Source of the DNA: Pseudomonadota bacterium
GTDB lineage: Bacteria > Pseudomonadota > Gammaproteobacteria > Burkholderiales > Nitrosomonadaceae
Assembly: GCA_018240935.1 (NCBI GenBank)
Contig: JAFEEV010000201.1
Location: 1 to 7,514, forward strand
DNA: 7,514 nucleotides
Direction: 5' to 3'
Position 1 is the stretch's first letter. Every line of letters begins with the position of its first letter. Below the pieces are notes generated by a model. The model saw only the letters and a list, made by a program, of their open reading frames with translations, had not been told where the DNA came from and made no database searches. A program made the position numbers and the translations under genes. This document shows, piece by piece, positions 1 to 6,392 of the stretch.

Positions 1-1
1 C

Positions 2-640
2 GTGATGGCGCCGAAGGGCAACGTGCTCGGTTTTGATTTTGACGATACGGTTTTTGTACCCACGGCGCGGGCTTTGGAAGTGTTCAACCGCCAGGGTGTC
101 ATGGAAATCAATTTTTCCTATCATCCGGATGCGCCGGTGCAAGCCGTGGTCGACGACATCAACCGCATCCTGATCGCGCGGCACGGGCGCGAGGACTTCA
201 CCGTCAAACCGCAGCAGCAAATGCTCAGCACCTTGTCCACCGTGCTGACGGTGTTGAAGTTCGCGGTTGCGGCGCTGGGCGGCATTTCATTGCTGGTCGG
301 CGCGGTCGGCATGATCACGCTGATGCATATTGCCGTTTCCGAGCGGGTGTCGGAGATCGGTCTGCTCACCGCTTTGGGCGCCACGCGCGGGCGGATCCGC
401 CTGCTGTTCTTGCTGGAATCGACCGCGCTGTCGACCATCGGCGGTTTGGCGGGTTTGCTCATCGGCGCGGGTATCGCCGGATTGCTCAAGTTGCTGTTCA
501 GTGGATTGCCAGTGAACATTCCGTGGGATTTCGTGCTTGCCGCGGTGTGCTTGTCGATGCTGATCGGCTTGCTTGCCGGTGTGGTTCCGGCGATGCGCGC
601 GGCCAAATTGAATCCGGTGGATGCCCTGCGTACGGACTGA
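2..640 (+). CDS. ABC transporter permease, MacB/FtsX family, 3' part
   Basis: This is the C-terminal part of an inner-membrane permease subunit of the MacB/FtsX type, cut by the window start; the reading frame is open from the first bases, so the true start lies upstream. Such subunits work with an ATPase and often a periplasmic adaptor to move substrates or lipoproteins out of the inner membrane. The visible 212 residues begin in the periplasmic domain (residues 1-80, with the typical DDTVFVP and RHGREDF stretches). Three membrane segments follow at about 84-108, 136-165 and 174-198. Between the first two lies the conserved cytoplasmic ERVSEIGLLTALGATRGRI signature, thought to contact the ATPase. 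The end, RAAKLNPVDALRTD, is the usual family C-terminus, so the gene is intact at its 3' end. The ATPase partner is probably upstream, out of view. Family assignment is firm; the substrate cannot be told. Confidence 0.9.
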   Translation: MMAPKGNVLGFDFDDTVFVPTARALEVFNRQGVMEINFSYHPDAPVQAVVDDINRILIARHGREDFTVKPQQQMLSTLSTVLTVLKFAVAALGGISLLVGAVGMITLMHIAVSERVSEIGLLTALGATRGRIRLLFLLESTALSTIGGLAGLLIGAGIAGLLKLLFSGLPVNIPWDFVLAAVCLSMLIGLLAGVVPAMRAAKLNPVDALRTD

Positions 641-708
641 CCGTTTCTTGCTGGAATGGAGCCGCGTCACGGCAAAACACAACGCCATTCACTTTTTCCC
701 GCTTGATA

Positions 709-714
709 TATAAT
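709..714 (+). promoter_or_regulatory. Candidate -10 box for the porin gene
   Basis: A perfect TATAAT lies 31 bases before the GTG start of the porin, in a local AT-rich patch. The best -35 candidate is TTCACT at 688-693 (four of six matches to TTGACA) with a short 15-base spacer, so recognition may rely on the -10 box or an activator. The 641-745 gap has no clear terminator for the permease gene. Confidence 0.45.
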
Positions 715-745
715 CGCACGCACTCCATTCATACAAGGGTGCGGT

Positions 746-2056
746 GTGCCGGAATGCAAACGAAGCCTGAAAAGCGCAGTCACGCTCTGTAGTCTCGCCG
801 TACTGACTCATTTCGGCATTGCATCGTGCTATGCAGTCAACTTCACCTACAAGAACGGCCCCAGAATCAAAAGTGACGACGGTAGTTTCGAGATCGGCCT
901 GAACGGCCGCGGCCATTTCGATGTGCATGCACTATATCCCGATCAGGCTAGCCCGGATTATCCGGCATTCGGCAGTCAGCTTTTGAGCGGCGACAGCACC
1001 AACTTCAACTGGCGCAGAACGTATGCCAGCATTACCGGAAAAATTTACGGCGTTAATTTCAAATTCGAGAATGACTTCGCCGTCAACGAAACCACGCCTT
1101 TTCCGCATAGCCTGCGCGAAGCTTGGGTAGCCGCCCCATTAGGTCCGGGGCAGTTGACCATCGGGCAGTTCAAACCGTACCGGGGATTGGAAGAGATCAC
1201 CAGTTCCAACGAAATTACCATGATGGAGCGGCCATCCACGTCATCCACCGGGATCTACAGCGGGCGGCAGTTTTTGACCGGCATCGGTTACCGCGGAATG
1301 GTGCGCGGCAATCTCGGTTTCGGCATTCATATAATGAGTCTGGCGCATTTCGGTTTGCCGCTGGAGGGCATCACTTATGGCGGGCGCGTTGTGTGGTTGC
1401 CGGTCGACAAGCCGGGGCATATTCTGCATCTCGGCTTATCCGCCAGCCGCGATACCGCCAACAAAGATTCGCTCGCCGCCAGGGCTGTCGATGTGTATGG
1501 CGGCCGTCTCGGTATCAGCCAATCGCTGGGTGTTGCCGGCGCCAGTCCCGGATCACCCAATCACAACAGTCAATCGACCTTTGCTGCGGAAGCCGCGTAC
1601 GCCATCGGCCCGCTGACGCTGCAAGGGGAATATGCCATTGCGGGACTCGATAACACCCACCAAGTCAACGGCCGCAGCCGCAATTCCACTATCCAGGCTT
1701 TTTATGCGCAGGCGAGCTGGTTTTTGACTGGAGAAACAGCAGTCTATAAAAAAGACCGCGGCGCTTTCGGCAAGCCTCAGCCGCTGAGCAAGTGGGGGGC
1801 ATTGGAATTAACCGGACGCTACGATGTGGCGGAAAACTTGAACCAAAGCGCCGGTGCGAACCCTTGCCGCACTGGCGCGTCAAAATGCCAGGTGCAGGTG
1901 ATTACGCTGGGTGTGAATTGGTATCTCAATCCGAACATGCGCTTGATGCTGAACTATTACCTGACCGAAGCGCAGCACGGTAATACCGGTCCGGGCGCGC
2001 CGCACCGCACCGATCAGTTTTCGGCGCTTTCTTTCCGCACGCAAATCAATTTTTGA
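746..2056 (+). CDS. Phosphate-selective porin O/P-like outer-membrane protein
   Basis: A complete 436-residue outer-membrane beta-barrel of the OprO/OprP family, whose characterised members are trimeric anion channels for phosphate or polyphosphate. The GTG start is supported by AAGGG at 735-739, six bases upstream. Residues 1-30 form a signal peptide (Lys/Arg-rich start, hydrophobic 11-26, cleavage likely after SCYA). Family hallmarks are the early strand ending in FKFENDFA (about 106-112), then GQFKPYRGLEEITSSNEITMMERPS around 140-164, where characterised porins have a similar SLEELTSS-type stretch. The chain ends in a strand finishing with Phe436, as barrel-assembly substrates do. Two cysteines, Cys374 and Cys381, sit in a probable surface loop and could form a disulfide. 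Substrate specificity cannot be assigned: the lysine- and arginine-rich ladder of OprP cannot be checked without alignment. Inference: general anion or phosphate uptake across the outer membrane. Confidence 0.88.
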   Translation: MPECKRSLKSAVTLCSLAVLTHFGIASCYAVNFTYKNGPRIKSDDGSFEIGLNGRGHFDVHALYPDQASPDYPAFGSQLLSGDSTNFNWRRTYASITGKIYGVNFKFENDFAVNETTPFPHSLREAWVAAPLGPGQLTIGQFKPYRGLEEITSSNEITMMERPSTSSTGIYSGRQFLTGIGYRGMVRGNLGFGIHIMSLAHFGLPLEGITYGGRVVWLPVDKPGHILHLGLSASRDTANKDSLAARAVDVYGGRLGISQSLGVAGASPGSPNHNSQSTFAAEAAYAIGPLTLQGEYAIAGLDNTHQVNGRSRNSTIQAFYAQASWFLTGETAVYKKDRGAFGKPQPLSKWGALELTGRYDVAENLNQSAGANPCRTGASKCQVQVITLGVNWYLNPNMRLMLNYYLTEAQHGNTGPGAPHRTDQFSALSFRTQINF

Positions 2057-2108
2057 TGAATGAAGTACGATAGAATGAAACGCCTTATTTTCCAGATACA
2101 CCCCTAAA

Positions 2109-2115
2109 AAGGAGA
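2109..2115 (+). promoter_or_regulatory. Strong ribosome binding site of the peroxidase gene
   Basis: AAGGAGA lies six bases before the ATG at 2122 and fixes that start. Similar AGGAG sites precede the PEP-CTERM gene (4123-4127 on the - strand), the metallopeptidase (5467-5472, -), its upstream partner (6359-6363, -) and the nitroreductase (6650-6654, +). Confidence 0.7.
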
Positions 2116-2121
2116 TTATCC

Positions 2122-2664
2122 ATGCGCATGTTGCTCGTTTTATTGACCACTTTTTTACTTGATCCCGTTTTTGCCGCTTGCAACAGCGAACTGCTCAATC
2201 AGAATTTCCGCAAACTGGCCGGAACCGAGTCGGTGAATTTATGCGAAGCCTATTCCGGCAAGGTGCTGCTGGTCGTCAACACCGCCAGCAAGTGCGGTTA
2301 TACGCCGCAATACGAAAGCCTGGAGCAGTTATACGAAAAATACGAATCCAAAGGGCTTGTGGTATTGGGTTTCCCGTCCAACGACTTCATGGGACAGGAA
2401 CCGGGAAGCGAAGAGCAAATCCAGGATTTCTGCCGCCTGACTTACGATGTCAAATTCCCGATGTTCGAGAAAACGACAGTGAAGAAAGGTGATGCGCATC
2501 CGTTTTATGTGCGGCTGGCGGAACTGTCGGGCACCTATCCGACGTGGAATTTTCAGAAATATCTGATCGGCCGCGACGGCAAGCTGATTACGCACTTCAC
2601 GCCACACACCAAGCCTTCCGATCCGGCGGTGGTGTCGGCGATCGAACAGGCGTTGCAGCAATAA
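2122..2664 (+). CDS. Exported glutathione peroxidase (thioredoxin-dependent type)
   Basis: A 180-residue peroxidase of the glutathione peroxidase family, which reduces hydrogen peroxide and lipid hydroperoxides. Residues 1-18 look like a signal peptide (hydrophobic LLVLLTTFLL, then VFA before Ala19), so the enzyme should act in the periplasm. The next residue but one is Cys20, but FAAC is a poor lipobox, so a soluble form is more likely than a lipoprotein. Catalytic residues are visible: peroxidatic Cys58 in NTASKCGYTPQY, Gln92 in GFPSNDFMGQEPGS, and Trp142-Asn143 in WNF. It carries Cys, not selenocysteine. Cys104 in QDFCRLTYDVKFP, 46 residues after Cys58, has the context and spacing of the resolving cysteine of thioredoxin-linked enzymes such as yeast Gpx3 and E. 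coli BtuE. That favours a thioredoxin-like reductant over glutathione. The next gene starts four bases after the stop, so the two are probably co-transcribed; the porin ends 65 bases upstream. Confidence 0.92.
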   Translation: MRMLLVLLTTFLLDPVFAACNSELLNQNFRKLAGTESVNLCEAYSGKVLLVVNTASKCGYTPQYESLEQLYEKYESKGLVVLGFPSNDFMGQEPGSEEQIQDFCRLTYDVKFPMFEKTTVKKGDAHPFYVRLAELSGTYPTWNFQKYLIGRDGKLITHFTPHTKPSDPAVVSAIEQALQQ

Positions 2665-2668
2665 CGCG

Positions 2669-3280
2669 ATGAACCGGGAACCTGATTTCTCAGGTAATCC
2701 AGGCGAGCAGAAGCGGGGAATCAGCATTGCCTCGATCCTGGGACTATCGGTGTTCTTGGGATTGATCACCGGCGCCGGCGCCGGTGTATCGCTCATCCTG
2801 CCGGTCACGCTGATTTCCGCGCTCATTCTCTATTTCAACCGGGATAAAATCGCCGCTTCGGGAGCGCCGGAAAAAGACGCGCGGAAAAGCGCCAAAGCGG
2901 CGCAGGGCACTTATGTCTGGCCGGAACACGGCCAATTCGCCTGCACCATTTCAACAGCACCGTATCAGAAGACGATCGAACAATTGGTGCAGGAAAACGG
3001 CATCGATTTTGAAAACACAGCAACCGCCCAATCGCGCATCCTGAAAGCCCACCTGCTGCCGGACGACAGCAACCCCTACGACAGCGATATGGTTCGCGTC
3101 TGCATCAATGGCCGCACCATCGGTTATTTCGACCATCAACCCGCGCGCAGCTTTCTCGATCAACTTGAAGAAAAGGGATTGTCCGGGCAAGTCACAATAT
3201 GCAATGCGATGATTACGCAGAGTGTTGACGCGGATGGCGAAAAAATCCGATATGGCGTCAAGCTGGACATCGCGATTTGA
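2669..3280 (+). CDS. Membrane protein with HIRAN-like C-terminal domain
   Basis: A 203-residue protein of uncertain function. The start ATG lies four bases after the peroxidase stop with no strong binding site of its own, which suggests translational coupling. Residues 1-17 are polar. Residues 18-56 are almost entirely hydrophobic and Gly/Ala-rich and could form two membrane helices in a hairpin (about 18-36 and 40-56). A charged linker follows (58-78, rich in Lys, Ala, Asp). Residues about 95-168 resemble a HIRAN domain: a PYQ..I..L entry, then LLPDDSNPYDSDMVRV and INGRTIGYFDHQPARSF, matching the family pattern of pEpdNpyDpnAV, g..iGYlp and a closing alanine helix. In characterised proteins HIRAN binds DNA ends and is fused to SNF2 helicases or nucleases, or stands alone in bacteria. 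Membrane attachment makes a DNA role doubtful here. The domain call is by eye, and the link to peroxide defence is only positional. Confidence 0.6.
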   Translation: MNREPDFSGNPGEQKRGISIASILGLSVFLGLITGAGAGVSLILPVTLISALILYFNRDKIAASGAPEKDARKSAKAAQGTYVWPEHGQFACTISTAPYQKTIEQLVQENGIDFENTATAQSRILKAHLLPDDSNPYDSDMVRVCINGRTIGYFDHQPARSFLDQLEEKGLSGQVTICNAMITQSVDADGEKIRYGVKLDIAI

Positions 3281-3288
3281 GGATGAAG

Positions 3289-3308
3289 GCAATTTAATGG
3301 TAAATTGC
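3289..3308. repeat. Perfect 8-bp inverted repeat with 4-base loop
   Basis: GCAATTTA (3289-3296) and TAAATTGC (3301-3308) are exact inverted copies around ATGG, starting eight bases after the stop of the HIRAN-like gene. No T-run follows, so it is not a classical terminator by itself. It may stabilise the 3' end of the transcript or be a protein site. Confidence 0.4.
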
Positions 3309-3355
3309 GAACAACGTTAGGAATTCTTGCAGTAAAAGTCTGAGAGATTGTTATC

Positions 3356-3392
3356 AAAAGCCTAGGCAAGAAATCCATTGCCTAGGCTTTTT
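3356..3392 (+). terminator. Rho-independent terminator, probably bidirectional
   Basis: AAAAGCCTAGGCAA (3356-3369) pairs perfectly with TTGCCTAGGCTTTT (3378-3391) around the 8-base loop GAAATCCA. The T-run extends to 3392 on the + strand. On the - strand the stem also ends in TTTT followed by GATAA. It lies between the HIRAN-like gene (+, ending 3280) and the convergent PEP-CTERM gene (-, ending 3411), so it probably ends both transcripts. Confidence 0.9.
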
Positions 3393-3410
3393 AAATTACC
3401 GATAGTGAAC

Positions 3411-4115
3411 TTAAACGTTCAATTTTCTGCGCCGTACGGCAAAACCTAATAACCCAAGACCTGCCAGCAGCATGGCGTACGTTTCGGGTTCGGGAACGGC
3501 TGTTATTTGAAACGCCAATTCCGTGCTGTGAGCACTCCAGCTATTGCCATCACCCAGACGAAAAGCGCTGCCGCCTACGGGATTCGAATTTTCCCACAGC
3601 CAATCATCCGTGTAACCGCTGGTGTCGTTGACAACCGATAACCAGTACGTTGTTCCAGCAACCAGCGTAGTTGACGGTATGGCAGCTGAATAATTGTAGA
3701 TGTCGATACTCCAGGTCGCGTCATCGATACCGCTATCTACGCGATTAACGGCATTGCCGACACTGAAAGAATAGATTGGATTAGTGTCCGGAACGCCGCC
3801 TAAATCACCAAATATTCTGATCAGGAAGTTATCCGTGGTTGCCGGTGAATTGGTCGAGTAATATGAACCGCTCCAGTTCACGCCTGTGATGGTATTGCTC
3901 CCGGCTCCTAGAACAAAGTTATCCGCCATCTGCTGATTTGAACCATCAAAATCGCTCCACCAGCCTCTGCTTCCGTCCGGCCCGCCGTTATCATAAATGA
4001 CCGCGGCGGCGGTGGCCGGTGCTACCCATCCGAGAGATGACAAAGCCGCAACCAGCACTGCTGCCGATTGGAATTTTTTACTGGCCGATAAAATTAGAGC
4101 ATGCAATTTATTCAT
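3411..4115 (-). CDS. PEP-CTERM sorting-domain protein, secreted, function unknown
   Basis: A 234-residue exported protein. Residues 1-37 form a long signal peptide (Lys-containing start, hydrophobic 18-36, cleavage near APATA). The mature part is rich in Trp, Tyr, Asn, Ser and Gly and lacks cysteine. It looks like a beta-sandwich: an N-terminal VIYDNGGPDG motif, MADNFVL, ITGVNWSGSY, then AGTTYWLSV and DDWLWENS. The C-terminus is a textbook PEP-CTERM tail: Pro-Glu-Pro at 208-210, a hydrophobic stretch 213-227 (MLLAGLGLLGFAV) and a basic cluster Arg228-Arg230. Exosortase is known to recognise this tail, remove it, and release or anchor the protein at the envelope; such proteins accompany exopolysaccharide loci. 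No exosortase gene lies in this window. AGGAG at 4127-4123, seven bases from the ATG, supports the start. The sorting tail is certain; the role of the body is not recognised. Confidence 0.88.
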   Translation of the reverse strand: MNKLHALILSASKKFQSAAVLVAALSSLGWVAPATAAAVIYDNGGPDGSRGWWSDFDGSNQQMADNFVLGAGSNTITGVNWSGSYYSTNSPATTDNFLIRIFGDLGGVPDTNPIYSFSVGNAVNRVDSGIDDATWSIDIYNYSAAIPSTTLVAGTTYWLSVVNDTSGYTDDWLWENSNPVGGSAFRLGDGNSWSAHSTELAFQITAVPEPETYAMLLAGLGLLGFAVRRRKLNV

Positions 4116-4148
4116 TATTTTTCTCCTAAACGCTAAATTGGAAATGTC

Positions 4149-4154
4149 ATTATA
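4149..4154 (-). promoter_or_regulatory. Candidate -10 box for the PEP-CTERM gene
   Basis: On the - strand this reads TATAAT, 33 bases before the ATG at 4115, inside a markedly AT-rich stretch (about 4128-4200). No TTGACA-like -35 is visible at 16-18 bases (TATGTA at the 17-base position), so an activator or another sigma factor may be involved. Confidence 0.4.
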
Positions 4155-4294
4155 GTTTAAGATAAATATCGTACATATAAGTAATTTCCTTATTTATTTC
4201 AAACGGATGGATATCGATAGCGGAAGCTGCATTTGACTTGGTTTGCGCATGCAAATCCGGCAGCGGGATCAGCGTTTGTTATGATTTTTGCCCT

Positions 4295-4340
4295 GAAAGC
4301 TTCTTCACTCACGTGATGACCGGTGAGCAAAGAAGCTTTC
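4295..4340 (-). terminator. Long hairpin after the metallopeptidase gene, possible terminator
   Basis: GAAAGCTTCTT (4295-4305) pairs perfectly with AAGAAGCTTTC (4330-4340). Inside this, CTCAC (4308-4312) pairs with GTGAG (4323-4327) after a 2x2 mismatch, leaving a 10-base loop. It begins 28 bases after the metallopeptidase stop on the - strand. No T-run follows on either strand, so it is either an atypical terminator or a 3'-end stabilising structure. It separates the protease operon from the PEP-CTERM gene. Confidence 0.45.
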
Positions 4341-4362
4341 TAGCCGGTGCGGCTGAATGCGT

Positions 4363-4378
4363 TGTGAATTAATTCACA
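4363..4378. promoter_or_regulatory. Perfect 16-bp palindrome matching the CRP consensus core
   Basis: TGTGAATTAATTCACA is an exact palindrome and fits TGTGA-N6-TCACA, the core bound by CRP-type cAMP receptor proteins, at all ten fixed positions. It overlaps the last codons and stop of the metallopeptidase. Seen from the - strand, it is about 250 bases upstream of the PEP-CTERM start, a long way for a promoter-proximal operator. It could act at a distance, or be a chance palindrome or mRNA hairpin. Confidence 0.35.
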
Positions 4379-5460
4379 CGAATGCCAATATAAGTGGCGT
4401 TATTGGCTTCGCTGCGTTCGCTATACGCATTGTTGTAATCGATGATGGCGCCGACCCAATAGGTTTGGCCGCTGACCAGATCGGTTGGAATGACCAGGAA
4501 GGTATTGAAGGTGGTATCCGGAAAGCCGCGGTATAAGGTGACTGCGCCTTCGCCCAGAAAGCGGTCGGCCACACTGATGGTGTCATTGCTCGACAAGTAA
4601 TAGCCCACCTTGGCGCTCAGCGGGCTGGTTTTGCCGAGATTCTCATAAGTCAGCTCGAGCTTGATGGTTTGCCCCTTGTTGACGCGATACACAGGCTCCG
4701 TTGTGCCAGCCACCTTTGCCAGTTCGATATTCGACGTATCGAGGATGCGGGTGCGGCCATGTGTGCTGTATTCGCCGCTGCTGCCGGTATGTTTCCAATG
4801 CACCACGCCGAGGTCTTCCGGGCCGCCCGTCCATAAGCCGTACACGGCTACCAATCCATTGTTGGCATCCTCGCCGCTGTACGCGGTGGCGGTTGCGCCG
4901 TTGGCGTGGATATGCGTCCAGTCGGATCCCATGATGTTATAGGTATTGGCGGTATGCGCCAAACCGGCAGCATGGCCGAACTCGTGCATGGCGGTCGTTT
5001 GGAATGGCCGGCTCGCGCCGCCGTAAGGCCACAGACTGGTTTTGCTGGTGGTGTAGTGAAAGGCCACGCTGTTATTGAATATGACATCCGCTTCTTTCAA
5101 TGTGCAATCGCCCTTGAACCAAACATAAGTGACCGCCGGATAAGTGCCGATGTTCGCGCCGTTATTGGCTTCCCACCAGGCTTCGTTTTCATTGTTGTTG
5201 GCGGCAACGCCGGGCTCATCCCAGACCACACCGAAGCTTAAATTGCTGGGGTTGCCGTTCCAGTGCGAAACCACGGAGGATAAGGCGTCCCGCCAGGGGC
5301 CTACGGGAAAGCCGACGGATGATGCGCGCACGGTGTAATTGTTGCCGCTCCATTTGGTTGAACTGCCGCCGCATTTGATCGTGGTGTAAGCGGATGCCTG
5401 TTGCGCCATGGTGGCCAGGAACAGCGCGGCAAGTAATTGGTTAAATCGCGATGCGTTCAT
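4369..5460 (-). CDS. Secreted matrixin-type zinc metallopeptidase with CARDB-like domain
   Basis: A 363-residue exported metzincin protease. Residues 1-24 are a signal peptide (cleavage after QASA). The catalytic domain spans roughly 25-210. The zinc site is HEFGHAAGLAH, giving ligands His159, His163 and His169 and general base Glu160. Met177 in YNIMG is the Met-turn expected a few residues later. This is the M10/matrixin pattern. No cysteine-switch propeptide is seen; the only cysteines are Cys30 and Cys119, a plausible disulfide. Residues about 245-361 look like a CARDB-type beta-sandwich: LELTYENLGK, VGYYLSSNDTISVADRFLG, IPTDLVSGQTYWVGAIID and SERSEANN are typical. This kind of domain usually serves adhesion or substrate binding. 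AGGAGA at 5472-5467, six bases before the ATG, fixes the start. The gene lies 66 bases downstream of another secreted protein on the same strand, probably in one operon. The natural substrate is unknown. Confidence 0.9.
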   Translation of the reverse strand: MNASRFNQLLAALFLATMAQQASAYTTIKCGGSSTKWSGNNYTVRASSVGFPVGPWRDALSSVVSHWNGNPSNLSFGVVWDEPGVAANNNENEAWWEANNGANIGTYPAVTYVWFKGDCTLKEADVIFNNSVAFHYTTSKTSLWPYGGASRPFQTTAMHEFGHAAGLAHTANTYNIMGSDWTHIHANGATATAYSGEDANNGLVAVYGLWTGGPEDLGVVHWKHTGSSGEYSTHGRTRILDTSNIELAKVAGTTEPVYRVNKGQTIKLELTYENLGKTSPLSAKVGYYLSSNDTISVADRFLGEGAVTLYRGFPDTTFNTFLVIPTDLVSGQTYWVGAIIDYNNAYSERSEANNATYIGIRVN

Positions 5461-5526
5461 TGTAAGTCTCCTAATCGTTGGTTCATGCTGTGAATGCAGT
5501 GTTCAGATTCAGTGTGGCAGTGTGTT

Positions 5527-6351
5527 TTAGTGCTTGCGGATCGCCATTTCTTCCGGACGAATCGCTTCCGGATCCAGCTTGTGGGAAACCGGTGCTACAA
5601 CTGGCGCGGCCAGCGGTTTTGCTTTGCCGACAGAAAATTGCTCATGAATGGGAACGCTTTTGGCTGCTCTGAGCGTGCTAAGCGCTTGCGGGGTATAGTG
5701 TTGATTGATGCTATCGCCGAGAAATTTACGGAATTGCGCCGGTGTCAGCTTCTTCGCATCGGCTGGCGGAATCCATTCCGCTTTGTTCTCGGTTTCAAAG
5801 GTAAACTCGTGGACGCCGATGCGGTGGGTCACGCTTTTCTTTTCTTCATTGAATTTGCCTTGATCGAGCTGACCGTTGCTCAACAACCAGATTTCTTGCC
5901 ACGTGTCGGAATGCACCGCATCTTTGCTCATACGGAAACGGCCGAAATTTCCGCCGACCACCGGAGAGATTTCCACGCCGTTGCCGCGCACAAACACGAT
6001 GTCCTGATCACCCGCTTGAAACAACGGTACGCCCGGAATAATCAGGGTATTGCCGGCATCGTCAGGCCCGCCGCGGAAGCGCAGCGTGATCAATTTATCT
6101 TCGCTGGAGCGGCCTTTGAAGTTTCGGGTGATCTCGTAAGTGACATAGGTATGCGGCATGGCCACATCGTCCGCTTTGAGAATATCCGAGGTGCGGTACT
6201 CGACGTTGACCACTTTGCCTTCAAAAATCAGGTCGGCTTTGTGCACCAGCTCGGAAGTGTTGGTGCCGTCCGCGTGCGAGGCATGCGCATGCGTGATAAC
6301 CATCGTCAGGGCTAAGCTCAAAATCGTTGCTGCCAATATTTTTACTTTCAT
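5527..6351 (-). CDS. Secreted protein of unknown function, possible protease partner
   Basis: A 274-residue exported protein that I cannot assign to a named family. Residues 1-24 are a signal peptide (LAATILSLALTMVI, cleavage near AHA). Residues about 38-122 show a beta-rich pattern: KADLIFEGKVVNV, TYVTYEITRNFKG, LITLRFRGG, IPGVPLFQAGDQDIVFVRG. This resembles NTR/TIMP-like OB-folds (aDlvf.G.V, then y.v....KG, then G..ylvf), although the cysteines those domains often carry are absent; the protein has none. Residues 128-160 contain PVVGGNFGRFR. The last 40 residues are Pro/Ala/Lys-rich and probably disordered. Two ATGs (6354 and 6351) follow AGGAG at 6363-6359. I chose 6351 because its 7-base spacing matches the neighbours; the other adds one Met. 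An in-frame TTG at 6366 would lie on the binding site itself and is unlikely. The metallopeptidase follows 66 bases later with no terminator between. Confidence 0.75.
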   Translation of the reverse strand: MKVKILAATILSLALTMVITHAHASHADGTNTSELVHKADLIFEGKVVNVEYRTSDILKADDVAMPHTYVTYEITRNFKGRSSEDKLITLRFRGGPDDAGNTLIIPGVPLFQAGDQDIVFVRGNGVEISPVVGGNFGRFRMSKDAVHSDTWQEIWLLSNGQLDQGKFNEEKKSVTHRIGVHEFTFETENKAEWIPPADAKKLTPAQFRKFLGDSINQHYTPQALSTLRAAKSVPIHEQFSVGKAKPLAAPVVAPVSHKLDPEAIRPEEMAIRKH

Positions 6352-6392
6352 CATAGATCTCCTCAATCAGGGTGGGTTACTGCGTTACTCGG

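Noticed and set aside
2071..2076. TAGAAT as a -10 box before the peroxidase gene.
   Set aside because: The only -35-like hexamer (TTGATG at 2053-2058) is just 12 bases away, too close for a standard promoter.
2329..2826. Long - strand open frame across the peroxidase and the HIRAN-like gene.
   Set aside because: It runs opposite a peroxidase with all catalytic residues and crosses the boundary of two real genes; it is a shadow of codon bias.
4242..4255. Short dyad TTTGC-GCAT-GCAAA upstream of the PEP-CTERM gene.
   Set aside because: Five-base arms are expected by chance, and it lies too far from the -10 box to argue for an operator.
5494..6315. Long + strand open frame opposite the secreted 274-residue protein.
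   Set aside because: It is antisense to a gene with a signal peptide, a strong binding site and operon context. Its own translation lacks recognisable motifs and a ribosome binding site.
6352..6366. TTG start at 6366 for the secreted 274-residue protein.
   Set aside because: The codons after it contain the AGGAG ribosome binding site itself, and the ATG at 6351 gives normal spacing and a cleaner signal peptide.
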